A stretch of DNA of 64,000 nucleotides. It comes from Butyrivibrio proteoclasticus. GTDB taxonomy: Bacteria > Bacillota > Clostridia > Lachnospirales > Lachnospiraceae. How positions within the stretch are numbered: the stretch's first letter is position 1; the number at the start of each line of letters is the position of its first letter. Below the pieces are notes generated by a model. It was given only the letters and a program-made list of their open reading frames with translations. It did no database searches and was not told the origin of the DNA. Location: NCBI RefSeq assembly GCF_900115735.1, contig NZ_FOXO01000008.1, positions 62,001-126,000 on the forward strand. The letters run 5' to 3'. The translations under genes and the position numbers were made by a program. This document shows, piece after piece, positions 47,666-56,566 of this stretch.

Positions 47666-49285
47666 ATGAAACTTTGTGATAGTAGTATTAAAACAGATGC
47701 ATCTTGGAAGAATAAAGGATACGAACTTCCAAAATTTGATAGAGATGCGATGATAAAGAAAACAGTAGCTGAGCCTGAGTGGGTGCACTTCGGCGCAGGT
47801 AACATCTTCAGAGCTTTTCAGGCAAATCTTGCTCAGAGAATGCTTGATGAGGGAATGAATGACAAGGGGCTTACTGTTGTTGAGGGATTTGATTATGAAA
47901 TTGTAGAGAAAATGTACAGACCTCACGACAATCTTTCTATTCTTGTTACACTTAAGGCTGACGGATCGGTTGATAAGAAGGTCATTGGAAGTATCGCAGA
48001 GTCCTGCATTCTTGATTCTAACGATGACAAAGAGTTCAGCAGATTAAAAGAGATATTCAGAGCAGACAGCCTTAAGATGTGTACTTTTACAATCACAGAA
48101 AAAGGATATAGCCTTGTAAATCCTGCAGGTGAGACTCTTCCTGCAGTAAAAGAAGATTTTGAGAATGGCCCACAAAAGCCTCAGAGCTATATTGGTAAGG
48201 TAGCAGCTCTTTTGTATGAGAGATATACAGCAGGCAAAAAGAAGATTGCCATGGTAAGCACAGATAACTGTTCACATAATGGTGACAAACTCTATGCAGC
48301 TATGGATGCCTTCGCCAAGAACTGGACAAAGAACGGTAAGGCAGATGCTGGATTCCTTGACTATGTACATGATGAGACACTTGTTTCATTCCCATGGTCA
48401 ATGATCGATAAGATCACACCAAGACCGGATGATTCTGTAAATGAAATTCTCAAGAACGACGGTGTTGAGGAACTTGAAGCAGTTGTTACATCTAAAAAGA
48501 CATGGGTTGCTCCTTTCGTTAACGCTGAAGAGAGCGAATACCTTGTAATTGAGGACAAATTCCCAAATGGAAGACCTGCTCTTGAGAAGGTTGGAGTTAT
48601 CTTTACAGATAAGGAGACTGTAGACAAGGTTGAGAGAATGAAGGTTTGCACTTGCCTTAATCCTCTTCATACAGCACTTGCTGTTTACGGATGCCTTCTT
48701 GGATATACAAAAATCTCAGATGAGATGAAGGATGATGACCTCGTTAAGCTTGTAAAAGAAATCGGTTATGTAGAGGGACTTCCTGTTGTTACAGATCCGG
48801 GCGTTATTAAGCCAAAGGAATTTATTGATACTGTAGTAAATGTGCGTATCCCTAACAAGTTTATGCCTGACACACCACAGAGAATCGCATGCGATACTTC
48901 ACAGAAGCTTGGCATCAGATTTGGTGAAACAATCAAGGCATATCTTGCTTCTGATAAACTTAACGTTGCTGACCTTAAACTTATACCACTTGTTCATGCA
49001 GGTTGGCTCCGTTACCTTATGGGAGTGGACGATAAGGGCCAGAGCTTCGAGCCTAGTCCTGATCCACTTCTTGAGGAGGCTCAGAGCTTCGTAAAAGACA
49101 TTAAGCTTGGAGAGACAGATGAGAACAAGGTAAAAACAGCTGTTTTACCACTTCTTAAGAACGTTTCTATATTCGGAACAGATCTTGAGAAAGCAGGTCT
49201 TTCAGACACAATTGTTCATTACTACCTTGAGCTGCTTAAGGGAGAAGGCGCTGTAAGGGCTACTCTTCAGAAGTATTGCAAATGA
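47666..49285 (+). CDS. uxuB: Fructuronate reductase-type mannitol dehydrogenase family protein
   Basis: Polyol dehydrogenase family enzyme of 539 residues, here most likely D-mannonate:NAD oxidoreductase, which makes the substrate of the UxuA reaction from fructuronate. The N-terminal FGAGNIFRAFQANLAQRM (about 36-53) is the nucleotide-binding region; MVSTDNCSHNGDKLY (about 196-210) and KTWVAPFVNAEE (about 275-286) with CLNPLHTALAVYGCLLGYTK (about 329-348) hold the conserved Lys-x-x-x-x-N-x-x-H-type catalytic area. AAGGAG precedes ATG 47666. Assignment as UxuB is by family plus linkage to uxuA; the protein is longer than the E. coli enzyme. Confidence 0.85.
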   Translation: MKLCDSSIKTDASWKNKGYELPKFDRDAMIKKTVAEPEWVHFGAGNIFRAFQANLAQRMLDEGMNDKGLTVVEGFDYEIVEKMYRPHDNLSILVTLKADGSVDKKVIGSIAESCILDSNDDKEFSRLKEIFRADSLKMCTFTITEKGYSLVNPAGETLPAVKEDFENGPQKPQSYIGKVAALLYERYTAGKKKIAMVSTDNCSHNGDKLYAAMDAFAKNWTKNGKADAGFLDYVHDETLVSFPWSMIDKITPRPDDSVNEILKNDGVEELEAVVTSKKTWVAPFVNAEESEYLVIEDKFPNGRPALEKVGVIFTDKETVDKVERMKVCTCLNPLHTALAVYGCLLGYTKISDEMKDDDLVKLVKEIGYVEGLPVVTDPGVIKPKEFIDTVVNVRIPNKFMPDTPQRIACDTSQKLGIRFGETIKAYLASDKLNVADLKLIPLVHAGWLRYLMGVDDKGQSFEPSPDPLLEEAQSFVKDIKLGETDENKVKTAVLPLLKNVSIFGTDLEKAGLSDTIVHYYLELLKGEGAVRATLQKYCK

Positions 49286-49306
49286 TAACCTAACAATGTA
49301 AAATCT

Positions 49307-49340
49307 ATTAGGTGGGTGCTTGGTTAAGTGCCCACCTAAT
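49307..49340 (+). ncRNA. Strong hairpin after uxuB
   Basis: ATTAGGTGGG (49307-49316) pairs perfectly with CCCACCTAAT (49331-49340) and the pairing extends inward through two G-T pairs and CTT/AAG to a GGTT loop. There is no T-run, so it is not a typical terminator. It may protect the uxu mRNA 3' end or restrict read-through to the next gene. Confidence 0.6.
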
Positions 49341-49362
49341 ATTAGAGTTGGAGGGGATTAAT

Positions 49363-49908
49363 ATGAAAACATGTCCTAATTGCGGTAATCAGATCGCTGA
49401 TGATGCAGCATTTTGCAATAATTGCGGTGTTTCAGTGACAGTAAATCAACAAGCAGAAAGTGCACAGGCTACTAATCCACAGCCACAGGTTCAACCGGCA
49501 CCACAGCCACAACCTCAGCCTCAGCCTCAGCAGTCATATGGCCAGGCACCATATCAGCAGCCACTTGTTTATTCAGATCCTAAAGATCATACAAAAGAGT
49601 TCGATGCTCAGGATATTGCAGATAACAGAATCATTGCACTTGCAGCTTATCTGTTTGGAATTATCGGTGTTCTTATTGCATTCATTGCGGGAACTCCATT
49701 TACAAGATTCCATGCAAGGAATTCTCTTAGAATTTCTATAGCAGCAATTATCATACTTATCCCAAGTATCATTCCATTTCTTGGATGGCTTGTTACAGGT
49801 ATATGCGCAGCAATTCTCGGCGTGATCAAGATCGTTGCTATTGTTTGGGTTTGTATGGGAAAGGCTAAAGAATTACCTATTATTTCTGATATAGGATTTC
49901 TTGGTTAA
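49363..49908 (+). CDS. Zinc-ribbon membrane protein
   Basis: Protein of 181 residues. The N-terminus is a rubredoxin-like zinc ribbon, CPNCGNQIADDAAFCNNCG (residues 3-21). A Pro/Gln-rich linker (about 35-65, repeated PQPQ) leads to a membrane part with about three helices (about 90-178) that resembles DUF4870-like or Tic20-like small membrane proteins. ATG 49363 has GGAGGGG six nt upstream; the frame is open earlier but without a site. The function is unknown; zinc-ribbon membrane proteins of this type are common in Lachnospiraceae. Confidence 0.78.
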   Translation: MKTCPNCGNQIADDAAFCNNCGVSVTVNQQAESAQATNPQPQVQPAPQPQPQPQPQQSYGQAPYQQPLVYSDPKDHTKEFDAQDIADNRIIALAAYLFGIIGVLIAFIAGTPFTRFHARNSLRISIAAIIILIPSIIPFLGWLVTGICAAILGVIKIVAIVWVCMGKAKELPIISDIGFLG

Positions 49909-49924
49909 TTAAATTACTTATAAA

Positions 49925-49963
49925 AAGGCTGTGAAGAAAAACATCATTTCTTCACAGCCTTTA
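49925..49963. terminator. Bidirectional terminator
   Basis: GGCTGTGAAGAAA (49927-49939) pairs perfectly with TTTCTTCACAGCC (49947-49959), flanked by A- and T-rich runs. It serves the zinc-ribbon gene and the convergent XRE gene. Confidence 0.92.
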
Positions 49964-50431
49964 TTCATAATCTGTAGTATCTTTCAAACACATCATTCGT
50001 AGTGTATAGTTCAATAATCGCTTGGATTGTCCCTTTAGCTTGTGGTAATAATAGATAATCTCTCTGTCCTCTATTGATGACCATTTATTCAGATCATCAG
50101 GAGTCATATCTGCACATTCCATCAAAAAATCTTTATAGAGAAGGTCAAACTTGGATTCTATTTCTTCATCGCTGGTAATATATTCGGCGGCTTTTTCGGT
50201 TGTTTTACCGTTATTGCTACTCATGATGGCAAGCTTGACCAATTTACTTAAGGATACCTTATAGAAAGCTGATAGTTTATAGAGTGAATCTGTGGGAGGT
50301 ATGAGTCTTGCATTCTCGTAGTGAGAGTAAGTAGCTCTTGTTATTCCCAAGTATTTAGCTATATCGTCCTGTTTATATTCGTGATTTGATCTTAAAAGCC
50401 TTAAATACTGAGATAAAGGCGTATCCGACAT
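49961..50431 (-). CDS. XRE-family helix-turn-helix regulator
   Basis: DNA-binding protein of 156 residues. The Cro/CI-type domain covers about 6-60: SQYLRLLRSNHEYKQDDIAK, YLGITRATYSHYENARLIPP, DSLYKLSAFYKVSLSKLVKL. The C-terminal 90 residues are helical and acidic, without a known domain. It is divergent from the secreted protein gene at 50,726 and could act on the 21-bp direct repeats in the gap, but that is inference. Start ATG 50431 follows AAGGAGTTTTTATC. Confidence 0.85.
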   Translation of the reverse strand: MSDTPLSQYLRLLRSNHEYKQDDIAKYLGITRATYSHYENARLIPPTDSLYKLSAFYKVSLSKLVKLAIMSSNNGKTTEKAAEYITSDEEIESKFDLLYKDFLMECADMTPDDLNKWSSIEDREIIYYYHKLKGQSKRLLNYTLRMMCLKDTTDYE

Positions 50432-50590
50432 GATAAAAACTCCTTATATATTAAGTTAGAGAATGACTAAAGTAAGCATACATTATAAAAATATATTCTA
50501 AGAAGCTATCGATATGGATAATATCATAAGAGTACAAAAATGTACAAAAAAAATCTTAATAACGAAAATCAGAGTATGCAATATCAACAA

Positions 50591-50641
50591 AATATATTAA
50601 ATATATCGTAATGCGCTTGAAATATATTACTAATATCGTAA
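50591..50641. repeat. Two 21-bp direct repeats at a promoter
   Basis: The repeats AATATATT-N4-ATATCGTAA at 50591-50611 and 50621-50641 agree at 18 of 21 positions, with all three differences in the centre. Their period of 30 bp is close to three helical turns. The second copy lies between the -35 and -10 boxes, as expected for repressor sites. Confidence 0.6.
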
Positions 50642-50644
50642 AAT
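50617..50644 (+). promoter_or_regulatory. Promoter of the secreted protein gene
   Basis: TTGAAA (50617-50622), 16-bp spacer and TAAAAT (50639-50644), about 80 nt before the start codon. Confidence 0.55.
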
Positions 50645-50725
50645 AGAAAATAGCTACGAATTAGAGATGAAGGCAATACAATTTTACAAAAACTAAAAAC
50701 AAATTATGAAGGGAGATAATACGTT

Positions 50726-51439
50726 ATGAACATGAAGTTGGTCAAGAAGGTTCTCGCTGTTACCATGGCAGCAAGCATGATTGTTATGCCTCTTACTGCA
50801 GGAGCAACAGATTCGGCGCAGCCATCAAGCTCAGACACAACAGTAACACCTGCACAGGCAGAAGCAGTTGCTACAACGAGTGAAGTTACAGTTACACAGG
50901 AAGAAGAAGTTGCTACAACGAGTCAAGTTACACAGGCAGAAACAACATCTACTACAACCAATAATGTTATAGCTGGAGGGACAGTAATTAAAAACGAACT
51001 TCCGGGAGCATTTCAGATTTCTTCACAATCAGCTATTTCTGGAGTAGCTATCAGACAGAGTGCGAATACAATTAAGACATCAGCCGGACTTTCATCAAAT
51101 CAGACACCATTTGCAAGAGTATATACTCTTGATCCTAATAAGAGCAAGGCTGTATATGCAAGCTTTAATGCAGCAGCTGAAGTATATGGCGGATCAGTAG
51201 TTGCTGCTATCAATTCAGATCTTGGTGCACTTACAGGTGGTAAGTTCACATCACTTCCTGAGGGAGTTTCAGTTCCTGTAACTATTGGAATCAAGAACTT
51301 TGATCCCAATGCGGAGTATTATATCATTAAAGTTTCTAAAAAGGGCTTAATTGAGAAAATTCCTGTAACTATTGAAAATGGAAAAGCTACTTTTGATATC
51401 ACAGGTGGATTATCAGCATACGCTCTTATGAAAAAGTGA
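50726..51439 (+). CDS. Secreted Thr-rich protein
   Basis: Exported protein of 237 residues with a signal peptide (MNMKLVKKVLAVTMAASMIV...AGAT, about 1-27), a low-complexity Thr/Gln/Glu region (about 28-85) containing a short repeat VATTS-E/Q-VT, and a C-terminal domain of about 150 residues ending SAYALMKK. No membrane anchor or sortase signal is visible. The general plan resembles the secreted coiled-coil protein at 5,210, whose last domain also ends in a strand pair, but I cannot show homology. GGGAG lies before ATG 50726. It has its own promoter and terminator. Confidence 0.7.
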   Translation: MNMKLVKKVLAVTMAASMIVMPLTAGATDSAQPSSSDTTVTPAQAEAVATTSEVTVTQEEEVATTSQVTQAETTSTTTNNVIAGGTVIKNELPGAFQISSQSAISGVAIRQSANTIKTSAGLSSNQTPFARVYTLDPNKSKAVYASFNAAAEVYGGSVVAAINSDLGALTGGKFTSLPEGVSVPVTIGIKNFDPNAEYYIIKVSKKGLIEKIPVTIENGKATFDITGGLSAYALMKK

Positions 51440-51456
51440 TATTTAGATTGACTTGA

Positions 51457-51491
51457 CTGGGAAATGGCTGGAAAGTCATTTCCCAGTTTTT
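51457..51491 (+). terminator. Terminator of the secreted protein gene
   Basis: CTGGGAAATG (51457-51466) pairs perfectly with CATTTCCCAG (51477-51486) over a 10-nt loop and is followed by TTTTT. Confidence 0.92.
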
Positions 51492-51524
51492 AAATTTTTA
51501 TTCTTGGGGGAGAAAAAAGTAAGC

Positions 51525-53330
51525 ATGGGGAAAGAAGAGAATAGGCAGGATATCAGATTTGTCGTTTTTTTTATTGTTTTTTCTCTTGTTTGTCTATGCA
51601 TGTACGGCCTTCACAGAATATATGGTTTTTCACTATTTCCCGATGAATTTGGATATTGGGCAAGCGCAGCAAAGGTGCTGGGATATAACTTTAGCGAAGT
51701 CGCTTCAATAGGTTCGTACTATTCTTTTGGGTATTCACTTATTCTTTTACCAATACTACATTTACTATCTGATTCGGTACTGGCTTATAGATGTGCAGTT
51801 GTGGTAAACCTGCTGCTTCAGATTTTATCTTTTTTTATATTAAAAGAAATATTTCTTAAATTCTTTCTTAAAGATAAAAAGACTGTTTCGTATGTTTTAA
51901 GTGGCATTGCAGTTCTTTATCCTCCGTGGGTGTTTTATGTTCAGATGACAATGTCTGAAGCACTTCTTTTTTTTATGTTCGTTCTTGTTACATATCTTAT
52001 GTTTAGGTACATTGAAAAACCCGGGATGGCCAGAGGAATACTTTTAGCACTTTCGACTGTATATATATACTCGGTTCATATGAGAACTATAGGTGTTTTC
52101 ATATCAGTTTTCCTAATGATTATTTTTGAAGGCATATGGAGATTTTGCATAACAACAAGGAATTGGCCTGGATATAAGGTTATCAGAAATGTAAGACCTT
52201 ATATATTAGCAAATGCAGGGATGATAGTTACGATAACATTTTTAATTGCCGGTTTTTTGATATGCACTTCTTTTAAAAATGTTATTACAGATCAGCTTTA
52301 TAACAGCGGAAACATAAATACGGTCTACATCAATGACTACTCCGGACAGATTGGAAAACTACTTGAGCTTCTTACAATAAAAGGTTTTATCAGTTTTTTA
52401 ATGAGTATTACCGGAAAATTATTGTATTTTGGCTGTGCAACTTTTGGACTTGGTTTTATTGGAATATATCACTTGTTAAAACGAGTATCAGAAAAAGATA
52501 GATTTTCTTTTTTTGTTCTAATGGCTGTATCAATGCAGTTTATGGTCATGAACATCTATCTTTGTCGCAGTGCAGATTTTGATGCGACAAGGTTTGATTT
52601 GTTTCTACATGGAAGATATTTTGATTTTGTTATACCGATTTTAATTTCGCTAGGGCTTTATGAACTTATTAAGGAATCGGGCGGATGTCTGAAAATGTGT
52701 CTGTCTCTTTTATTAGTTGTCTTAAGCGGGCTACTTTCTCTTTTAGCGGTTCTTATGAATCGCACTGGAATGAGGGATCCGCATGGAATGTTGATGATAG
52801 GCATGAGCTATTTTCTTGATGAAGAAAATGTCAGACCTGCTGAAACAATTTTGTTTAGTATGATTTTTGCTTTGCTGATCAGTTGCATTATTATTGCAGT
52901 TACACATAAGTTCAAAGAAAACCGCAATATAGCAATTATGCTAGTGATAATGATTATATTTGTGGGATTATCTTTTCATGCATGTGATCATTTCATATAT
53001 AGGGGACAGTCCTATATATATGGAGATCTTCAGGTGGCAGATAAAATAGATGATTTAAGAAACTCGGGCTATAACGGAAATGTAGTTCATCTTTATGAGG
53101 GTGGTATTGAATATATTGACACAGTTCAGTTTAAGCTAAGAAATGAAAAGATCAGTGTGGAATACGTTGAGGATGGCAGTTCTTTTGACATAGAGGCTTT
53201 ATCTTCAAACGATATAGTGCTTGTCGATTTTAACAGTAAATTAAAGGATGAACTAAGTAAAAAATATAAAAAGAATTGGGAATCAGGGCATTTTGATATT
53301 TATTACAATATGGTCAAGGGGGAAATGTAA
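51525..53330 (+). CDS. GT-C-like polytopic glycosyltransferase
   Basis: Membrane protein of 601 residues with about eleven helices and a soluble C-terminal domain of about 90 residues. After the first helix comes FSLFPDEFGYWASAAKVLGY (about 30-49), in which the Asp-Glu pair matches the catalytic acidic loop of GT-C enzymes such as protein mannosyltransferases that use polyprenyl-phosphate sugars. The next gene is a polyprenyl-phosphate GT2 enzyme, which is the expected donor maker, and their ORFs overlap (TAATG). ATG 51525 is preceded by GGGGGAG at 12 nt; earlier in-frame starts would overlap the upstream terminator. Substrate unknown. Confidence 0.7.
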   Translation: MGKEENRQDIRFVVFFIVFSLVCLCMYGLHRIYGFSLFPDEFGYWASAAKVLGYNFSEVASIGSYYSFGYSLILLPILHLLSDSVLAYRCAVVVNLLLQILSFFILKEIFLKFFLKDKKTVSYVLSGIAVLYPPWVFYVQMTMSEALLFFMFVLVTYLMFRYIEKPGMARGILLALSTVYIYSVHMRTIGVFISVFLMIIFEGIWRFCITTRNWPGYKVIRNVRPYILANAGMIVTITFLIAGFLICTSFKNVITDQLYNSGNINTVYINDYSGQIGKLLELLTIKGFISFLMSITGKLLYFGCATFGLGFIGIYHLLKRVSEKDRFSFFVLMAVSMQFMVMNIYLCRSADFDATRFDLFLHGRYFDFVIPILISLGLYELIKESGGCLKMCLSLLLVVLSGLLSLLAVLMNRTGMRDPHGMLMIGMSYFLDEENVRPAETILFSMIFALLISCIIIAVTHKFKENRNIAIMLVIMIIFVGLSFHACDHFIYRGQSYIYGDLQVADKIDDLRNSGYNGNVVHLYEGGIEYIDTVQFKLRNEKISVEYVEDGSSFDIEALSSNDIVLVDFNSKLKDELSKKYKKNWESGHFDIYYNMVKGEM

Positions 53331-54286
53331 TGAAGCTTATAATTCAGATTCCATGCTACAACGAGGCGGAGACCTTAGAAGTTACACTTAATGACCTTCC
53401 AAAGCACATAGATGGGATTGATGAAATAGAGTATCTCATCATCAATGATGGCAGCCAGGATAATACTGTAGAGGTTGCCAAAAAGTGGGGCGTTCACCAC
53501 GTGGTTAATTTTAAACAGAACCAGGGACTTGCAAAAGGCTTTATAGCGGGACTTGATGGGTGCCTAAGGTGTGGAGCTGATATTATCGTCAACACTGATG
53601 CAGATGACCAGTACAAGGGTGAAGATATAGAAAAGCTGGTCAGGCCAATTCTTAATGGTGAGGCTGACGTAGTAATTGGCGCTCGTCCAATTGATAAAAC
53701 CGAACATTTTTCATATATCAAGAAAAAACTACAGCATTTTGGAAGCTGGACTGTGAGAAAAGCTTCGAACACCAAAATTCCGGATGCGCCAAGTGGATTT
53801 AGAGCATACAGTAGAGAAGCTGCTATGAAGATGAATGTAGTAAATGATTATACATATACCTTGGAGACGATAGTTCAAGCAGGACGAGAGAAGATTCCTA
53901 TGATCAGCGTTCCAATCAGGACTAATGGAGAACTGAGACCTTCAAGATTATTTAAGAGTATATGGGGGTACGTAAAGAAGTCGATGCTCACTATTCTCAG
54001 GGCATATGTGATGTATAAGCCTTTGAAGGCGTTTACTTTATTGTGTGTGCCTTTTGTAACTGTTGGACTTGCAATTGGTTTCAGATTTTTATATTACATG
54101 GCACATGGAACAAGCTCAGGTCACGTTCAGTCACTGATACTTGGATGTACGCTTATCATTATTGGCGTACTGATATTTGTACAAGGGATCCTTGCTGATA
54201 CGATTGCAGCAAACAGGCGGATACTACAGGATGTGCAGCTTCATGTAAAGAGAATAGAGTATGGACCATCCAATGAAGAGGAGTAA
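53330..54286 (+). CDS. Polyprenyl-phosphate GT2 glycosyltransferase
   Basis: GT-A type glycosyltransferase of 318 residues, similar to GtrB/DPM1-like enzymes that load a sugar on a polyprenyl phosphate. The N-terminal IIQIPCYNEAETLEVTLNDL (about 4-23), IINDGSQDNT (about 39-48), VNTDADDQYKGEDIEKLVRP (about 84-103, with the DxD-type Asp residues) and APSGFRAYSREAAMK (about 145-159) are typical. Two C-terminal membrane helices (about 234-256 and 266-289) anchor it. It is translationally coupled to the GT-C-like gene, giving a two-step flip-and-transfer module. Confidence 0.88.
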   Translation: MKLIIQIPCYNEAETLEVTLNDLPKHIDGIDEIEYLIINDGSQDNTVEVAKKWGVHHVVNFKQNQGLAKGFIAGLDGCLRCGADIIVNTDADDQYKGEDIEKLVRPILNGEADVVIGARPIDKTEHFSYIKKKLQHFGSWTVRKASNTKIPDAPSGFRAYSREAAMKMNVVNDYTYTLETIVQAGREKIPMISVPIRTNGELRPSRLFKSIWGYVKKSMLTILRAYVMYKPLKAFTLLCVPFVTVGLAIGFRFLYYMAHGTSSGHVQSLILGCTLIIIGVLIFVQGILADTIAANRRILQDVQLHVKRIEYGPSNEEE

Positions 54287-54288
54287 TC

Positions 54289-54822
54289 ATGCAGAGTGTA
54301 AAAAAGAATGACGTTGTTTGGCGGCTTTTGGCATTGATCATATTGCTTTTGGCTGCTTTATTCTGGTATGGGTGTAACCATATTGTGGCAGATGCTTCAG
54401 ATATAAATATGGATGAAACAGGAAAGTTCATGATAATATCACAAAGTGCCAAAGCGTATTCACAAAAAAGTGAATCTTCTGATGTTGTTGTTTTATTCTC
54501 ATCGGGGGATACAGTCTTTATTGTAAACGAGGAAAATGATTGGATCCAAATACTGTATCATGGTGAAAATGCCTATATAAAAAATGTGGGAGAAGGGCTG
54601 TTTGCTGAGGCAGACAATTCAGAAGCTGCTAAGGAAATGGAGAAGCAAGAGCAGATCGATAAGGCCTGGATTGAATCATATTATGAGCAGATGAGAGCAA
54701 TTAGAGTCTCTAAGGTATGGAAGGGAGTCATAATAGTAGTAATTGTGCTGGCGGTAGGATATCTAGTGTTCAAAAGCGTGCATCAGCAGGGAGATAAGGG
54801 TAATAAAGAGTCGACGAAGTAA
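54289..54822 (+). CDS. Two-span membrane protein with SH3-like domain
   Basis: Protein of 177 residues: an N-terminal membrane helix (about 11-30), an extracytoplasmic SH3b-like domain (about 44-100: SQSAKAYSQKSESSDVVVLF, then DTVFIVNEENDWIQILY), a short helical part and a second membrane helix (about 140-160) before a basic tail. Its start lies two bases after the GT2 stop, so it belongs to the lipid-linked glycosylation module and may direct it to the cell wall. No catalytic residues are seen. Confidence 0.7.
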   Translation: MQSVKKNDVVWRLLALIILLLAALFWYGCNHIVADASDINMDETGKFMIISQSAKAYSQKSESSDVVVLFSSGDTVFIVNEENDWIQILYHGENAYIKNVGEGLFAEADNSEAAKEMEKQEQIDKAWIESYYEQMRAIRVSKVWKGVIIVVIVLAVGYLVFKSVHQQGDKGNKESTK

Positions 54823-54840
54823 AAAACAAGTGGCATTGAT

Positions 54841-54884
54841 AAAAGCCTTTCAATCGCTTAAAATAGTGATTGGAAGGCTTTTTT
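54841..54884 (+). terminator. Terminator of the GT-C/GT2 module
   Basis: AAAAGCCTTTCAATC (54841-54855) pairs with GATTGGAAGGCTTTTTT (54868-54884), with one T-G pair and a 12-nt loop. Confidence 0.92.
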
Positions 54885-54915
54885 GCGAATAATAGTAACT
54901 CTAATGGAGGCTTGA

Positions 54916-56499
54916 ATGGGAATATATCTCAATCCCGGAAACAGTGGATTTAAAAGGATACTTGGGTCTGAATATATTGATAAAACAGGGATAATTGCCA
55001 AGATAAACGATACCATTGATACTCCTAAAAATCTTATAAGTATCAGTAGGGCAAGAAGATTTGGAAAGTCATATACTGCACAGATGTTATGCGCATATTA
55101 TGATATTACATGCGATTCCAAAGAACTGTTTGATGGTTTGGATATATCAGGCTATGGGTCATACGGTGATTATTTAAATAAATATGATGTGATATACCTT
55201 GATATGACAGGCATTATTGGCGAGACAGATTTTAATGACATTGTGCCTTATATTAAAAGGAATATTACCTCGGAGATAATCGAGAAGTATCCTGATGTCA
55301 AGGCAGAAGAGGGATTTGTCGGCACATTGGTCAATATGGTGACCGAGAACAACAGAAAGCTGATAATGATCATTGATGAATGGGATGCTCCTATAAGAGA
55401 AGCAAAAGATGATGAAAAAGTTCAAAAAGAATATTTGGACTTTTTGAGGAGTTTATTTAAAAACAGTGGAACTACCTCAAGAATATTTGCAGCAGCATAT
55501 ATGACAGGAATTCTTCCGATAAAGAAAGATGGCTCAGAATCAGCTCTTTCGGATTTTAATGAATATACTATGATCAAACCGCGCCAGTTTGGCGAGTATG
55601 TTGGCTTTACAGAAGCAGAAGTCAGGCATCTGTGTGATAAACATAACGTAGATGTTGAAAAGATGAAGAAGTGGTATGATGGTTATTCTTTTGCAAATGT
55701 TGGTTCGGTTTATAATCCAAATTCTGTGATGCAGGCAATAGATAATGAAGACTTTGATTCTTATTGGACTGAAACCTCTGCTGCTGAGAATTTGATGGAT
55801 TACATTACAAAGGATTTTTCCGGATTATCTAAGACTATAGCAGAATTGATTGCAGGGATAGATGTTCCGGTTGATACAAATGGATTTGCCAATGACCTTA
55901 CTACTTTCCGAAATAGTGATGATGTACTGACTTTAATGATACATCTAGGTTATGTGGCATATGATTCTGAGAAAAAAACAGTACACATACCTAACGAGGA
56001 GATTAGAAGAGAATTTTCGAAGACCGTTAAAGTGGCTTCACATAATGAAACAATCAGAAGGTTAAAAGAGAGTGAGCAACTTATAACGGACACTATCCAT
56101 ATGAATGAAGAGGCTGTTGCTGCTCATATTGAGAAGATTCACTCAGAAGAAACAGCGCCTATTCATTATAATAGCGAAAATAGCCTGCGGAGCGTTATAA
56201 AACTGGCGTATTATACCTATCGTGATTACTATGTGCAGTGGGAAGAACTGCCTGCCGGAGTAGGATATGCTGACGTGGTGTATTTGCCGAAAAAAGATTC
56301 AATGTTTCCTGCTCTTGTGATTGAACTTAAATGGAATAAAGATGCTGACACTGCAATTAAACAGATCCATGATAGAAAATATCCTGAGGCATTAAAAGGT
56401 TTTTGCGGAGAAGTTATATTGGTGGGTGTAAACTACGATAAGGATGCAGAGCCGGGGAAAAGAAAACATAGTTGTAAGATAGAAAAAATAACGTTATAA
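54916..56499 (+). CDS. AAA-ATPase-like / PD-(D/E)XK nuclease superfamily protein
   Basis: Protein of 527 residues with the double-domain plan of the AAA-ATPase_like family followed by a PDDEXK_9 nuclease domain. The N-terminal domain has SRARRFGKSYTAQMLCAYY (about 45-63; the P-loop replaced by the family's RRFGKS) and LIMIIDEWDAPIREA (about 152-166; Walker B). The C-terminal domain has GVGYADVVYLPKK and PALVIELKWNKDADTAIKQI (about 472-491), the D-ELK core of the nuclease fold. Members of this family are abundant and paralogous in Lachnospiraceae and Bacteroidetes, and their role is unknown. It is a single-gene unit with its own terminator. Confidence 0.9.
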   Translation: MGIYLNPGNSGFKRILGSEYIDKTGIIAKINDTIDTPKNLISISRARRFGKSYTAQMLCAYYDITCDSKELFDGLDISGYGSYGDYLNKYDVIYLDMTGIIGETDFNDIVPYIKRNITSEIIEKYPDVKAEEGFVGTLVNMVTENNRKLIMIIDEWDAPIREAKDDEKVQKEYLDFLRSLFKNSGTTSRIFAAAYMTGILPIKKDGSESALSDFNEYTMIKPRQFGEYVGFTEAEVRHLCDKHNVDVEKMKKWYDGYSFANVGSVYNPNSVMQAIDNEDFDSYWTETSAAENLMDYITKDFSGLSKTIAELIAGIDVPVDTNGFANDLTTFRNSDDVLTLMIHLGYVAYDSEKKTVHIPNEEIRREFSKTVKVASHNETIRRLKESEQLITDTIHMNEEAVAAHIEKIHSEETAPIHYNSENSLRSVIKLAYYTYRDYYVQWEELPAGVGYADVVYLPKKDSMFPALVIELKWNKDADTAIKQIHDRKYPEALKGFCGEVILVGVNYDKDAEPGKRKHSCKIEKITL

Positions 56500-56518
56500 G
56501 AAAAAAATTGTGATATAT

Positions 56519-56566
56519 GACACCTGTCATCGGTAGTTAATAGCTGCTGATGGCAGGTGTTTTTTT
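56519..56566 (+). terminator. Terminator of the AAA/PD-(D/E)XK gene
   Basis: ACACCTGTCATC (56520-56531) pairs with GATGGCAGGTGT (56549-56560) with one T-G pair, and a run of seven T follows. The second repeat element starts in this T-run. Confidence 0.92.

Larger units (their letters stand above)
50432..50725. other. Very AT-rich divergent gap with direct repeats and promoter
   Basis: This 294-nt gap is about four-fifths A+T. It contains two direct 21-bp repeats 30 bp apart (50591-50611 and 50621-50641), a promoter for the secreted protein gene overlapping the second one (50617-50644), and a leader of about 75 nt. I see no stable hairpin. Confidence 0.6.

Noticed and set aside
51453..51524. 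Earlier start for the GT-C-like gene
   Set aside because: It would place the coding region across a strong rho-independent terminator hairpin at 51457-51491 and has no ribosome binding site.
54916..56499. Restriction enzyme or defence nuclease
   Set aside because: The protein matches the abundant AAA-ATPase_like/PDDEXK_9 family, for which no defence role is established, and no defence genes are adjacent.
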